From NCBI RefSeq assembly GCF_002846555.1, contig NZ_PJMS01000001.1, positions 5,859,501 through 5,923,500 on the forward strand: a stretch of DNA of 64,000 nt. Reading direction: 5' to 3'. The position numbers and the translations under genes were made by a program. The notes beneath the pieces were generated by a model, which was not told where the DNA came from, searched no databases, and saw only the letters and a list, made by a program, of their open reading frames with translations. Shown here in pieces: positions 32,091-41,349 of the stretch. Within the stretch, counting starts at the first letter, position 1; the number at the start of each line of letters is the position of its first letter. The DNA is from Aquimarina sp. MAR_2010_214. Lineage in GTDB: Bacteria; Bacteroidota; Bacteroidia; Flavobacteriales; Flavobacteriaceae.

Positions 32091-33059
32091 TTAATGTTTG
32101 TTGCCTTTGTTTATGTGCTTAAAAGGAAATAATATTCTATCGATCATTACAAAGAGTCGATCTTGCAAAATCCCAATAACCACTATAATAATAAGTATGG
32201 CAAATGCTTTGTCTATTCTACTTTGCCTTTTAGCGGTCCAAATCAATTCACCAATACCGCCACCCTTATTAAGCATTTCTACGATGGTGATATAAGTCCA
32301 TGAAATTGCCGTAAGCACTCTGATATCATCGATAATCTTTGAAAACACATAAGGTATATATACTGTTCTAATCGTTTGCCAGGAAGTGGCTCCCAATGTA
32401 AAAACAGTATTAAGATATACATTTTGTACTTCGTCTATTCGCTGGACGACTACCGGAATTAAATACACAATTATACCAAATGCTAAGAAAGACACTTTCA
32501 TTTCACTACCAAGTCCCAGCCACATAATAAAAATCCCTGTTACCGCTGTGAGCGGAATAAATCGATATGAATTGATAATCTGGCTGAACAATCCTCTAAA
32601 CAAAGGAATCAATCCCAATATAAACCCAATAGGAATAGATACCAGAATAGCCAACAGGTATCCCAAAAAATTAAGCTTGATAGAGTAAAAGGTATTCCCA
32701 ATAACATCATCATGTTGATTAAGATCGGGAAAGGCTTTTATTACCTTTATTGGAGACGGAAGTAAAGGGTATACTTTGTTCTTTTTTAAACCAAACGATT
32801 CTAATTCTTTTGTACTCATCTGCTCCAACACATCATAATTGGCGATAAGAAGAGAATCACTTTCATAGTATACTCTTTCTTTTTGCGCGAACTTAGAAAT
32901 GTCTATAGATTCATCTTGAGTAATGACAGATTTTGATAAAAATTCTGCCATAACAAACCATAATACAATAAGAATAACTGCTCCTATTATAGTAAGAACA
33001 ATTTTATCCTTTGATTCGAGGTTTCCTCTTAGTTCAAATAGTTTTTTGATATTTACCAT
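32091..33059 (-). CDS. ABC transporter permease (NitT/TauT type)
   Basis: 322 residues. A first helix (about 22-42) is followed by an unusually long loop of about 80 residues (KSVITQDESIDISKFAQKE... to PIKVIKAFPDLN) before the five-helix BPD_transp_1 core (about 125-310). The EAA-type loop reads LGATSWQTIRTVYIPYVFSKIIDDIR (about 223-248). The loop between helix 1 and 2 is larger than in typical SsuC/TauC proteins and should face the periplasm. Its start overlaps the SBP stop by one base. Pairs with the ATPase 2 bases downstream. Confidence 0.9.
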   Translation of the reverse strand: MVNIKKLFELRGNLESKDKIVLTIIGAVILIVLWFVMAEFLSKSVITQDESIDISKFAQKERVYYESDSLLIANYDVLEQMSTKELESFGLKKNKVYPLLPSPIKVIKAFPDLNQHDDVIGNTFYSIKLNFLGYLLAILVSIPIGFILGLIPLFRGLFSQIINSYRFIPLTAVTGIFIMWLGLGSEMKVSFLAFGIIVYLIPVVVQRIDEVQNVYLNTVFTLGATSWQTIRTVYIPYVFSKIIDDIRVLTAISWTYITIVEMLNKGGGIGELIWTAKRQSRIDKAFAILIIIVVIGILQDRLFVMIDRILFPFKHINKGNKH

Positions 33060-34606
33060 TAGTCAACAACTAATTCAAAATCCGTTCTTCGATTCTTCGA
33101 TTTACAATCTGCATTTTGATTGCGTTCGCATCCTACAATAGGTTTATCAGGACCATTACCTAAGATAATAAACCTGTTTACAGGCATATTATGTTCATTA
33201 ATTAGATAATCGGCTACAGATTGTGCTCTCTTTTTAGAGAGTGCTATGTTAGAATTACGATTTCCTACATTATCTGTATTTCCTTCAATTCTGATTCTTG
33301 TATTGGCAAATGCTTTTGCAATAGGAGTAAACTGTAAATCTATAAGTTGTTTTGCATTTTCTCCCAATCGAAATTCGCCAGTTCTAAAACTAATACTGAC
33401 TTTCTTAGATGAAAGAGATTCTTTTTTAGCAAGATTGTCGTCAACAACAGTAAACTCTTTCTGTTTTTCTGAGTCATGACTAGAACCTGATAATGATGTT
33501 TTAGAAACCAGATCTTTTGTGGATAATAATCTCCAGCTTTTTGCTCCTGCTGTACTATACCCGAGATTATTATATTTCACTTTCATCTTGTTATAAAGAT
33601 CTTCACCGGTTACTCCATTGTAATTACTATTTAATCCAAAGAAGCTTTGATTATCTCCATGTGTTGCTAATCTCACATTATTAATGGCATCAAAACAGAA
33701 ATCTTCTGGTTGAGATAAACCTTCTGCCAAGATTTTGGCGGCTTTTCTTTTGTTACTTTCAGAATTATTTAACTCTGAAGCTCCGATCATCCATCCTTTG
33801 TATAGATCTTTTAACTGATCTTTATGTGTTTCTATAAACTCTTTTTTAGCTACAAATACATCTGCAATAATATGGGTTGCATTTTTGGTACTCTCCAATA
33901 CTTTAGAGCCAGCAACTTTACTCACACAATCTGCATCATCGGGGCTCCATACTACAGCAGCATCAACGGTATTACTTTTAAAAGCATCTGCAGCATCTAT
34001 TGCACTAGGTACCTCAACAATCTTGACATCTTTAGTACTCATATCACCAGCTTCTAATAGCCAAATCAAGAAAGAATGTGATGGTGTCATGGGTGCTACT
34101 GCAATTTTCTTCCCTCTTAAATCACTTACTTTATTAATTCCTCTTCTTGCTACAATAGCATCTCCTCCTCGACTCCAATCTGCCTGAAAAACTACTTGAG
34201 GTTGGTATTGAGACAGCCCTTCAACTTCTGTAGGAAATGCATCAATAGTAGCCCACATTAAATCTATAGAACCATTTTTAAAAGCATCTCTAGAAGCATC
34301 AAAATCATCGATAACTTCAAAGTTTACTTTAAATCCATAATCTTTATAAAATCTGGATGCTGTATTGGCTTTAAATCCTTCGTTAAAATATTGTCCTCCG
34401 GCATATCCTCCCCAGGTAACCACACCAACATTAATTACATCCTTGTAACCGTCTTTGGTTGCACTTGTATTATCAGAAGAGGTTACTTCTTCTATTTTAT
34501 CTTTTACTGCTGGATCTCTGAGTTTATTTAACAAAAAATACAGCCCACCAATGATGAGTACGACTATAAGTATTTTTGAAAATGGTGTTAATCTTTTTCT
34601 TGCCAT
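33059..34606 (-). CDS. Solute-binding protein fused to an OmpA domain
   Basis: 515 residues. An N-terminal membrane helix (about 10-27, ILIVVLIIGGLYFLL) acts as anchor. A NitT/TauT-type periplasmic binding domain (about 55-370) has VGVVTWGGYAGGQYF, VDLMWATIDAFP, KIAVAPMTPSHSFLIWLL and DAAVVWSPDDADC. The C-terminal OmpA domain (about 400-515) has IRIEGNTDNVGNRNSN and LSKKRAQSVADYLI, which bind peptidoglycan. The fusion would tether substrate capture to the cell wall close to the permease. It overlaps the permease gene by one base. The substrate is unknown. Confidence 0.92.
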   Translation of the reverse strand: MARKRLTPFSKILIVVLIIGGLYFLLNKLRDPAVKDKIEEVTSSDNTSATKDGYKDVINVGVVTWGGYAGGQYFNEGFKANTASRFYKDYGFKVNFEVIDDFDASRDAFKNGSIDLMWATIDAFPTEVEGLSQYQPQVVFQADWSRGGDAIVARRGINKVSDLRGKKIAVAPMTPSHSFLIWLLEAGDMSTKDVKIVEVPSAIDAADAFKSNTVDAAVVWSPDDADCVSKVAGSKVLESTKNATHIIADVFVAKKEFIETHKDQLKDLYKGWMIGASELNNSESNKRKAAKILAEGLSQPEDFCFDAINNVRLATHGDNQSFFGLNSNYNGVTGEDLYNKMKVKYNNLGYSTAGAKSWRLLSTKDLVSKTSLSGSSHDSEKQKEFTVVDDNLAKKESLSSKKVSISFRTGEFRLGENAKQLIDLQFTPIAKAFANTRIRIEGNTDNVGNRNSNIALSKKRAQSVADYLINEHNMPVNRFIILGNGPDKPIVGCERNQNADCKSKNRRTDFELVVD

Positions 34607-34629
34607 GATAATTGACTGGTTTTTAGTTG

Positions 34630-35640
34630 TTAATCCTCAAAATTAAATAAGTCTGAGTATTGATTATTTTGGTGTTTTTGTTTTACAATAGGAGCATCAA
34701 GATCTACACTATGTTGATCATGTACCAATAGGTCTTTTTGATTACCTAAAATAAGAGAAACTCCTTCATTTTCCCATTTTTCGAGTAATTCAAGTCCTTC
34801 TTCTTCAAATATTCCATTTTGAAGATCAATAGAATCCATAAAATTGGTAGACATCTCCATGAAACGTTCCATCTCTCCTATTTTCATACTTACATCATCT
34901 GCAATTGCTTCGAGTGCACGATCAAACATTTCTTTTTTATCATTATTACCTGCTATGATATTCATTGCCGATTTCATAGCAGAATGCCCAGCTCTTACCG
35001 CTTTTCTTTCTTGCTCTTTTACCATTACCTGATCCTCAATATCTTCTAATAAAATCTCAGAGTTTTCGTACATTTTCACTAATACTCTATATAAAATTTC
35101 CATTTTTTTATAGAGTTCGTCAAGCTTCATATTCGATTCTTTCAATCTTCCTGCCTTTCTGGATTTAAGGATCATAATCCCTTTTTTATCCTTTTCTTTG
35201 GCTGCACTCGCTAACTTCAAGTTATTATTGATACTCTTTTTATTATCATACATGATTTGCTGTAAACGTTTCATTTGTCCTTTCAGCACAGCAATCTGTT
35301 TATTCATTTTCTTAAGATTATCCTTAAGATCATCTATATAACTTTTTAGAATACCAATAGGGTCTATTTGAATAAAAATCCCAGTTAGCCATCTCATAAA
35401 AGATTTATACATATAAAAAATGAGGTTTCTCATTTTTGGATCAAGCACAATGTAAATCAACGCTCCAAGAACAGCCAATAAAATACCTAAGTATAATGTG
35501 TTTTCTACAATGGTAATTAAAAAGGGAAGTACTTTATACAGCCCATATAATCCTCCTGCTCCTAAAAGTCCCATAAACAGCATTCCTGTTTTACCTTCGG
35601 GTTTTTTCCAAAATGATTTTGGTTTTATTGAGTTCTCCAT
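34630..35640 (-). CDS. PspA-like coiled-coil membrane protein
   Basis: 336 residues. Two membrane helices (about 19-35 and 42-66), then a long coiled coil (about 95-290) with the PspA/IM30 flavour: IDDLKDNLKKMNKQIAVLKGQ, ESNMKLDELYKKMEILYRVLVKMYE, MVKEQERKAVRAGHSAMKSAMNIIAG. The tail ends in YSDLFNFED. Unlike PspA it carries its own membrane anchor. It is expected to work at the inner membrane; the operon suggests a link to the ABC transporter. It abuts the next upstream gene with no gap. Confidence 0.8.
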   Translation of the reverse strand: MENSIKPKSFWKKPEGKTGMLFMGLLGAGGLYGLYKVLPFLITIVENTLYLGILLAVLGALIYIVLDPKMRNLIFYMYKSFMRWLTGIFIQIDPIGILKSYIDDLKDNLKKMNKQIAVLKGQMKRLQQIMYDNKKSINNNLKLASAAKEKDKKGIMILKSRKAGRLKESNMKLDELYKKMEILYRVLVKMYENSEILLEDIEDQVMVKEQERKAVRAGHSAMKSAMNIIAGNNDKKEMFDRALEAIADDVSMKIGEMERFMEMSTNFMDSIDLQNGIFEEEGLELLEKWENEGVSLILGNQKDLLVHDQHSVDLDAPIVKQKHQNNQYSDLFNFED

Positions 35641-36321
35641 TTATTTTAAGTATTTCTGCATTTTAACTTTATCTTCCTCAAGTTGAGATTTTAAATGATC
35701 ATACGATAATTTAAAATCGTTTTGTGTTTTATTGATCTTGGCATTACTTTCTTCTATTTTACCTTTTAGATCTGTGATCTGCTTTTGATGTTTAGCAATT
35801 TCTTCAGTAAGCTTTTTTATCTCTGCAGATTTTTCTTTTATAATAGACTCGAATTGAGCAACTTCTCTTTCTCTACCCGATACTTTATCGTTAAACTGGT
35901 TTTTAAAGGCTCCTAAAAACTGTTCGTTTTCTTTATCGAGAACTCCAATATAAAAATTAGTAGTTTGCAATAGTTTATCTAGAGTAACTCCCATAGTAGA
36001 AGCCGTTGCAAAAGCCGAGCGGTATTTGGTAGCCTCATCCATAGGCATTTTCTCTAAGGCCTTTAATGATTTCTTATATTCAAGATAATCAAATCCTTCC
36101 AAATTATTTTTTTCGATAGCTTGTAATAGCTTTTCTATAATTTTAGCATCTATAACTCCCGAAGACCCTGAATTGACTACTTTATTAGGAAGTGGAGGTG
36201 GCGTTTTGGTTGGTGGATTCTTATCTGATTTGGTGTCATCATTTTTAGCTGATTCCTGTTTTGGTTTATTCTCTTCTTCAGAATCATCAACTATAAATAA
36301 TGACTTCAAGTTTTTTAACAT
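35641..36321 (-). CDS. Cytoplasmic coiled-coil protein with Pro-rich linker
   Basis: 226 residues. The N-terminus MLKNLKSLFIVDD is followed by an acidic and Pro-rich linker (KNPPTKTPPPLPNK), then a globular helical domain (about 57-125: GVIDAKIIEKLLQAIEKNNLEGFDYLEYKKSLKAL) and a coiled coil (about 140-226: IIKEKSAEIKKLTEEIAKHQKQITDLKGKIEE). It ends one base before the start of the PspA-like gene. Probably a cytoplasmic partner of that protein; no known family. Confidence 0.78.
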   Translation of the reverse strand: MLKNLKSLFIVDDSEEENKPKQESAKNDDTKSDKNPPTKTPPPLPNKVVNSGSSGVIDAKIIEKLLQAIEKNNLEGFDYLEYKKSLKALEKMPMDEATKYRSAFATASTMGVTLDKLLQTTNFYIGVLDKENEQFLGAFKNQFNDKVSGREREVAQFESIIKEKSAEIKKLTEEIAKHQKQITDLKGKIEESNAKINKTQNDFKLSYDHLKSQLEEDKVKMQKYLK

Positions 36322-36441
36322 GGCTAGTGAATTTAAACAAATTTAAAAAAATAAGCGTAGCATACCGTTGTAAGGGTCAAAATTACGCAAACATCTTCTA
36401 TTTAATAGGTATTGTTTATCATAAAAACGTTACAAATAAGG

Positions 36442-36945
36442 TTACTTCATAATTTTATTCCAAGCTATTTTCAAGCCCAAAAGTAGTAGTAAGAAAAACA
36501 TCACCAGATATTGAATTTTCCCTACAAAGAAAACTCCAAAAAACATCCTTTGCAGTACATATGTAATTATAAATGTTATCAGTACTATTATAAAAAGTCC
36601 CGATAATCTTCCGAATCCTGGTATTCTAGACATCGGAACAGTTTTATTGACAATAACTAAGGTAATAATCATAGAGATTAAAGGCGCGAAATACGTTACT
36701 AAATCTACTTGTAACAGATTTGTTTTTAAAAAGAAAAAACTATACAAAACAAGTATTAGAGCTAACATCCCCGGGATTGTAACCGCATATACCAATATAC
36801 CATATAAGTAAGTAATCGGAGACGTAAAATTTTTCTGATTTACAAAAAGCAATCCAATCAAAGAAATTGCTATAATTATCATAAAATATCCCAATATTAG
36901 ATTGGGATTATTTGAGAACCAATGTATAAAGTCTTGTACAGTCAT
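36442..36945 (-). CDS. Five-helix membrane protein
   Basis: 167 residues, almost all membrane helices: about 15-33, 42-71, 84-102, 112-131 and 138-160. Few charged residues (PMSRIPGFGRLSG loop, IAWNKIMK end). First gene of the operon, 120 bases ahead of the coiled-coil gene; the gap could hold a second promoter. Function unknown; expected to be an inner-membrane subunit. Confidence 0.75.
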   Translation of the reverse strand: MTVQDFIHWFSNNPNLILGYFMIIIAISLIGLLFVNQKNFTSPITYLYGILVYAVTIPGMLALILVLYSFFFLKTNLLQVDLVTYFAPLISMIITLVIVNKTVPMSRIPGFGRLSGLFIIVLITFIITYVLQRMFFGVFFVGKIQYLVMFFLLLLLGLKIAWNKIMK

Positions 36946-37150
36946 TAAGAGTAAATGTACAAATTAAAGTTTTATCCGTCTAAACAACTAATTTTATGCA
37001 AATAACAGCTGATAAAAATCTAAACTGATTACAATTAGATCATTTATTTAGGAATAGCGCAAGAATACAATTTCTTATATGCTTTCTGCAGAAATTCTTT
37101 TCATCAGATTATTTAACTAATTTTGAAACCAATTCATTTCACACATAAGA

Positions 37151-38614
37151 ATGACAAAATTACGGCCTATTATGTTTGTAGGAACAGGATCAGATGTTGG
37201 GAAGAGCATTCTTGTTACTGGTATTTGTAGACTCCTGAAACAAAAAGGATATGCTCCCGCTCCATTTAAGGCGCAAAACATGTCACTTAATAGTTTTGTA
37301 ACCCCTGATGGATTAGAAATAGGGAGAGCGCAAGCTGTACAGGCCGAAGCATGCAAAATTGATTGCACTACAGACATGAATCCCATCTTATTAAAACCTT
37401 CTGGGGCAAATAAGTCTCAAATCGTTTTGCATGGCAAACCTATTGGTGATCAAACTAGTAAAGAGTACTTCTTAGGAAATAATAAACAACAACTTTTTGA
37501 AGAAGCCAAAACCGCATTTCTTCGACTTCAGGAAAAATATAATCCTATTATTTTAGAAGGAGCAGGAAGCATTAGCGAACTTAATCTAAAGCATCGCGAT
37601 ATTGTAAATATGCGAATGGCACAAGCGGCCGACGCAGATGTATACCTTATTGCAGATATTGATAAAGGAGGCGTTTTTGCAAGTGTATATGGCTCGATAG
37701 CCCTGCTCGAACCCTGGGAAAAGAAACTGGTAAAAGGAGTAATTATCAACAAATTTAGAGGAGATATTTCTTTATTTGAAGATGGAAAAAAGACATTAGA
37801 AAAACTAACTGGAATTCCTGTTTTAGGAGTTGTACCCTATGCCAGTGACATTTATATTGAAGAAGAAGACTCTGTAGCCTTACAGAAAAAGGAAAAAACC
37901 ATAGTAAATGGGTTAGTGAATATCGTAGTGGTCTTATTACCCTATATTTCTAATTATACCGATTTTAATGTACTGGAAAAGGATGCAAGAACACATCTCT
38001 TTTATTCTAATGATCCCAAAAACATATCTGAAGCTGATATTATTATACTTCCCGGTAGTAAAAACACCATTCAGGATCTTATATTTCTTAGAGAAAAAGG
38101 CATTGCTAAGGTAATATTAGAGGCTCACAAATCACAAAAAACCATTATTGGTATTTGTGGCGGATATCAGATGCTAGGAAAAATGATAGAAGACCCTCTG
38201 GGAGTCGAAAGTGATATTAAAACGCTTCCTGGATTAGGTATTTTACCAATAACCACGCAGCTGACTTCAGAGAAGATTACTACGCAATGTAGCTTTACTT
38301 TTAAAAAATATCCAGAAACCATTTCGGGATATGAAATCCATATGGGAGAAACTACTGTTGAAGATCATCAACCCTTAAATTATATCGATGGCCAACCAGA
38401 AGGGTATATCCAGGGGAATTGTTGGGGAACCTATATTCATGGAATTTTGGATCACTTGGTTGTCATTGAAGACCTGTTACAAAATTTCACCAATACCAAA
38501 ACATCTTTTGATTATAAAGCCTATAAAGAAGAGAATTATGATAAGTTAGCTGCTTTATTAGAAAAAAGCATTGATCTAGACGCTATTATTTCTGAAATGC
38601 ATACCATATTATGA
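37151..38614 (+). CDS. cobQ: Cobyric acid synthase
   Basis: 487 residues. The N-terminal amido-transfer ATPase (AAA_26-like) has VGTGSDVGKSILVTGICRLLKQKGY and APFKAQNMSLNSF and EIGRAQAVQAEAC. The C-terminal class I glutaminase-like domain (GATase_3) has the Cys nucleophile in IGICGGYQMLG (about residue 336), GYEIHMGETT and GTYIHGILDH. It amidates adenosyl-cobyrinic acid diamide to cobyric acid. It begins a four-gene plus-strand operon (overlap of 4 bases with the aminotransferase gene). Expression may depend on cobalamin, although the riboswitch seen here lies downstream. Confidence 0.96.
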   Translation: MTKLRPIMFVGTGSDVGKSILVTGICRLLKQKGYAPAPFKAQNMSLNSFVTPDGLEIGRAQAVQAEACKIDCTTDMNPILLKPSGANKSQIVLHGKPIGDQTSKEYFLGNNKQQLFEEAKTAFLRLQEKYNPIILEGAGSISELNLKHRDIVNMRMAQAADADVYLIADIDKGGVFASVYGSIALLEPWEKKLVKGVIINKFRGDISLFEDGKKTLEKLTGIPVLGVVPYASDIYIEEEDSVALQKKEKTIVNGLVNIVVVLLPYISNYTDFNVLEKDARTHLFYSNDPKNISEADIIILPGSKNTIQDLIFLREKGIAKVILEAHKSQKTIIGICGGYQMLGKMIEDPLGVESDIKTLPGLGILPITTQLTSEKITTQCSFTFKKYPETISGYEIHMGETTVEDHQPLNYIDGQPEGYIQGNCWGTYIHGILDHLVVIEDLLQNFTNTKTSFDYKAYKEENYDKLAALLEKSIDLDAIISEMHTIL

Positions 38615-39633
38615 TATACGGACACGGTGATGACGGCTATCGCTACGCAATACCATTTAAAGCAAATTTTAGTTCTAACATTTGGCCTGAAGGGACTTCA
38701 GAGCAGTTACTTTCATATCTTAGAGAGCAGCTACCTCTTATTGCTAATTACCCAACTCCAAATGCAGATGTATTAACGCAACAAGTAGCAAATCATCATG
38801 GATTAAATTCATCACAAGTAATAATAACTAACGGAGCTACAGAAGCTTTTTATAATATAACTCCTCTTTTTTCTGGTAAAAAAGCAGCCATAGGTATTCC
38901 TACCTTTTCTGAGTATGAAGATGCTTGTTTAAGGAGTAGCATGAAAATCAAGCACTTTGATCGTTCTGAAGTACTAAACACCTCTTTTCAGGAAGATCTC
39001 GTATTTCTCTGTAACCCTAACAATCCTGATGGTTTTAGCAATACGGTTTTAGAAATAGAGAAATTAGTAACCGATTTCCCTGATACAATATTTGTTGTCG
39101 ATGAAGCCTATATTGAGTTTACCCATAAGATCAAATCTTGTGTCAAGCTTCTCGAAAAGTTTGCCAATCTCATTATCATAAAATCACTAACCAAATTATT
39201 TTCGATACCAGGATTGAGGTTAGGATATATTTTGTGTAGTGCAGAAATAGGAGAAAAACTACAGCATTCTAAAATACCGTGGAGTGTTAATACCATGGCA
39301 ATCGAAGCAGGGAAATATATATTTAAAAACTATAAGGCCTTATACCCGGATATGGCAACTCTTCTAGGGTATAGCATTCAGTTACAACAACAAATTGATA
39401 GATTAGATGGATTTACTGTTACCTCATCAAATACTAATTATTTTGTAGTAAAACTAGAAACACCAAGTGCTCCTCATCTCAAAGATTATTTAGCACATAC
39501 CCATCAATTATTGATCAGAGATGCATCGAATTTCAGAGGTCTGGGCGGTCATTACATTCGTATTGCCAGTCAGAACCCCGAGAAAAATGAACTATTAATT
39601 CACGCTTTACAGCAATGGAGTACGCTACAGTAA
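38611..39633 (+). CDS. PLP-dependent aminotransferase, CobD/HisC type
   Basis: 340 residues, fold type I. ITNGATEAFYN (cofactor phosphate loop, about 72-82), NPNNPDGF (about 135), VVDEAYIEF (Asp164 contacts PLP), and SLTKLFSIPGLRLGY with the Schiff-base Lys at residue 195. It could be threonine-phosphate decarboxylase (CobD), which makes the aminopropanol arm of cobalamin, because it lies between cobQ and cbiB; a histidinol-phosphate-type aminotransferase is the alternative. It overlaps cobQ by 4 bases and cbiB by 19. Confidence 0.88.
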   Translation: MIYGHGDDGYRYAIPFKANFSSNIWPEGTSEQLLSYLREQLPLIANYPTPNADVLTQQVANHHGLNSSQVIITNGATEAFYNITPLFSGKKAAIGIPTFSEYEDACLRSSMKIKHFDRSEVLNTSFQEDLVFLCNPNNPDGFSNTVLEIEKLVTDFPDTIFVVDEAYIEFTHKIKSCVKLLEKFANLIIIKSLTKLFSIPGLRLGYILCSAEIGEKLQHSKIPWSVNTMAIEAGKYIFKNYKALYPDMATLLGYSIQLQQQIDRLDGFTVTSSNTNYFVVKLETPSAPHLKDYLAHTHQLLIRDASNFRGLGGHYIRIASQNPEKNELLIHALQQWSTLQ

Positions 39634-40559
39634 TTATTCCCTTAGTGATTGGGTATATTCTCGATTTGATATTGGGAGATCCCAGGTGGCTTCCTCATCC
39701 CATACGGTTATTCGGGAATAGTATTGCTTTTGGCGAAAAAAAACTAAACACAAACCCTTTTGCTTTTATAAAAGGAATGGTGCTTACCATTGGGTTACTC
39801 GCAAGCACAGTTGCATTTTTTTATTATACTCAAAAACTCATTTCCTCATATACAATTGCATATTATACGTTCACCTCTGTATTTGTGTTCTACGCCTTAG
39901 CAAATAAAAGTTTAATAGAGGAAGGCAAGGCTGTTTTCACAGCTTTACAAGAAGGAATAGAGCAAGGTAGAAAACGACTGTCATGGATTGTGGGTCGGGA
40001 AACAGACCAATTAAATCCGCAACAAATAAAAACAGCGGTATTCGAAACATTATCAGAGAATCTTAGTGATGGAGTTATTGCTCCTCTTTTCTATTATGCA
40101 TTATTTGGTGTGGCCGGTGCTATGGGATATAAAATGATCAATACTCTTGATTCTATGATTGGCTACAAAAATGATAGGTATATACATTTTGGGAAATTTG
40201 CTGCAAAATTAGACGATATGGTTAACTATATCCCAGCTAGAATTACGGCATTTCTAATGTTACTGGTAACTGGTAAACTTCATAAAATCTCTTTTGTAGT
40301 ACAATATGGCAAACAACATTCTAGTCCTAATGCCGGATATCCCGAAGCTGCTCTGGCCGCGATTCTGGATTGTAAATTTGGTGGACCTAATTATTATCAC
40401 GGAAAATTAGTTGATAAACCGTTTATAGGAACGAATGATCGAATCCTGAAAGATCGGGAAATAAAAACGGTAGCAAGGATCAATCAAAAAGTAACCTTTA
40501 CATTTGTCCTTTTAATTTGTGTGGTTTATTATTTTCTTTATTCATCTATAATAGCGTGA
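39615..40559 (+). CDS. cbiB: Adenosylcobinamide-phosphate synthase (CbiB)
   Basis: 314 residues, inner-membrane protein with four to five helices. The family motif LDLILGDPRWLPHPIRLFG is at about residues 16-34, with WIVGRETDQLN (about 122) and ENLSDGVIAPLFYYALFGVAGAMGYKMINTLDSMIGYK (about 148-190) in the middle, and SPNAGYPEAALA near 240. It links the aminopropanol phosphate side chain to cobyric acid, the step after CobD and CobQ. Its start overlaps the 3' end of the aminotransferase. Confidence 0.94.
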   Translation: MEYATVIIPLVIGYILDLILGDPRWLPHPIRLFGNSIAFGEKKLNTNPFAFIKGMVLTIGLLASTVAFFYYTQKLISSYTIAYYTFTSVFVFYALANKSLIEEGKAVFTALQEGIEQGRKRLSWIVGRETDQLNPQQIKTAVFETLSENLSDGVIAPLFYYALFGVAGAMGYKMINTLDSMIGYKNDRYIHFGKFAAKLDDMVNYIPARITAFLMLLVTGKLHKISFVVQYGKQHSSPNAGYPEAALAAILDCKFGGPNYYHGKLVDKPFIGTNDRILKDREIKTVARINQKVTFTFVLLICVVYYFLYSSIIA

Positions 40560-40636
40560 CAATAATTTTTCGATTTATTAGAAAAAGATCTAAAATCTAA
40601 TAGTGAAACGGTCTAAATTCTAGCATCTAAAAAAAT

Positions 40637-41161
40637 ATGCCCAAAAGATATATCATCACCGGAGCACCGGGAACCGGAAAAACAAGTTTAATCCAAGCCT
40701 TACAAGCTAATGGACATCAGTGCTTTTCTGAAATTTCGAGAAAAATAATACTTGAACAACAACAAATAAAAAGTGACAAAACTCCTTGGGGGGATCTTCC
40801 TTGCTTTGCTAATTTAGTCTATCAAGAAACGGTCAGAGAGCTACAGATTCCTATCGAAAAAAATATATTTGTAGATCGAGGACTGCCTGATATTATTGCC
40901 TATCTAAAAGCAAAATCTCATCCTATTCCAGAATATCTGTTGGACTTTCCGTTCAAAACACATTATGTATCTACGGTATTTTTAATGTCACCCTGGGAAG
41001 AAATCTATATCAACGATCCCCAACGTCCTCAATCTTATCAGGAAGCACTACATATTCATCAATGTCTTGTACAAGTCTATCAAAACTTCAAATTTACAAT
41101 AGAGGTAGTACCTAAAACAACTTTAACAAAACGTGTAGATTTTATCCAATCATTTATTTAG
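40637..41161 (+). CDS. Small P-loop ATPase (AAA_28 type)
   Basis: 174 residues. The P-loop TGAPGTGKTS is at residues 8-17; FSEISRKIILEQQ follows and NIFVDRGLPDI provides a Walker B-like Asp. The family is often called ATP-binding protein or 'putative ATPase' and its function is open; in Bacteroidota it frequently sits in B12 or thiamine-type clusters. It is the last gene of the first B12 operon. The M2 repeat begins exactly at its stop codon. Confidence 0.8.
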   Translation: MPKRYIITGAPGTGKTSLIQALQANGHQCFSEISRKIILEQQQIKSDKTPWGDLPCFANLVYQETVRELQIPIEKNIFVDRGLPDIIAYLKAKSHPIPEYLLDFPFKTHYVSTVFLMSPWEEIYINDPQRPQSYQEALHIHQCLVQVYQNFKFTIEVVPKTTLTKRVDFIQSFI

Positions 41162-41320
41162 AACTCGTTTGGACTTTATAAATTAAAGCGAAAATTAGCA
41201 ATTTTGTATTTGAAAGAAGGCTTTTTTGAGTTGCATAGCAGAGCTATGGAAGGAAGAAAAGGCAAAAAACAGATGCAAAAGAGCAATTTTTTAGCTAATT
41301 GAAAAAGTTTAAATGAGTTC
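41161..41320. repeat. M2 palindromic element, copy 2
   Basis: 160 bp related to 19134-19295. The right terminal repeat (GAAAAAGTTTAAATGAGTTC) is identical between the copies; the left one (GAACTCGTTTGGACTTTA) has diverged. The centre is GAGTTGCATAGCAGAGCTATGGAA, with a CATAGC/GCTATG stem. It lies between the ATPase stop and the cobalamin riboswitch, so it may also act as terminator for the first B12 operon. Confidence 0.75.
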
Positions 41321-41349
41321 TTAAACAAAAAAAGTATCTTCGCTGTTGA

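Noticed and set aside
37117..37386. Minus-strand frame opposite cobQ
   Set aside because: Antisense shadow of the highly conserved cobQ 5' end.
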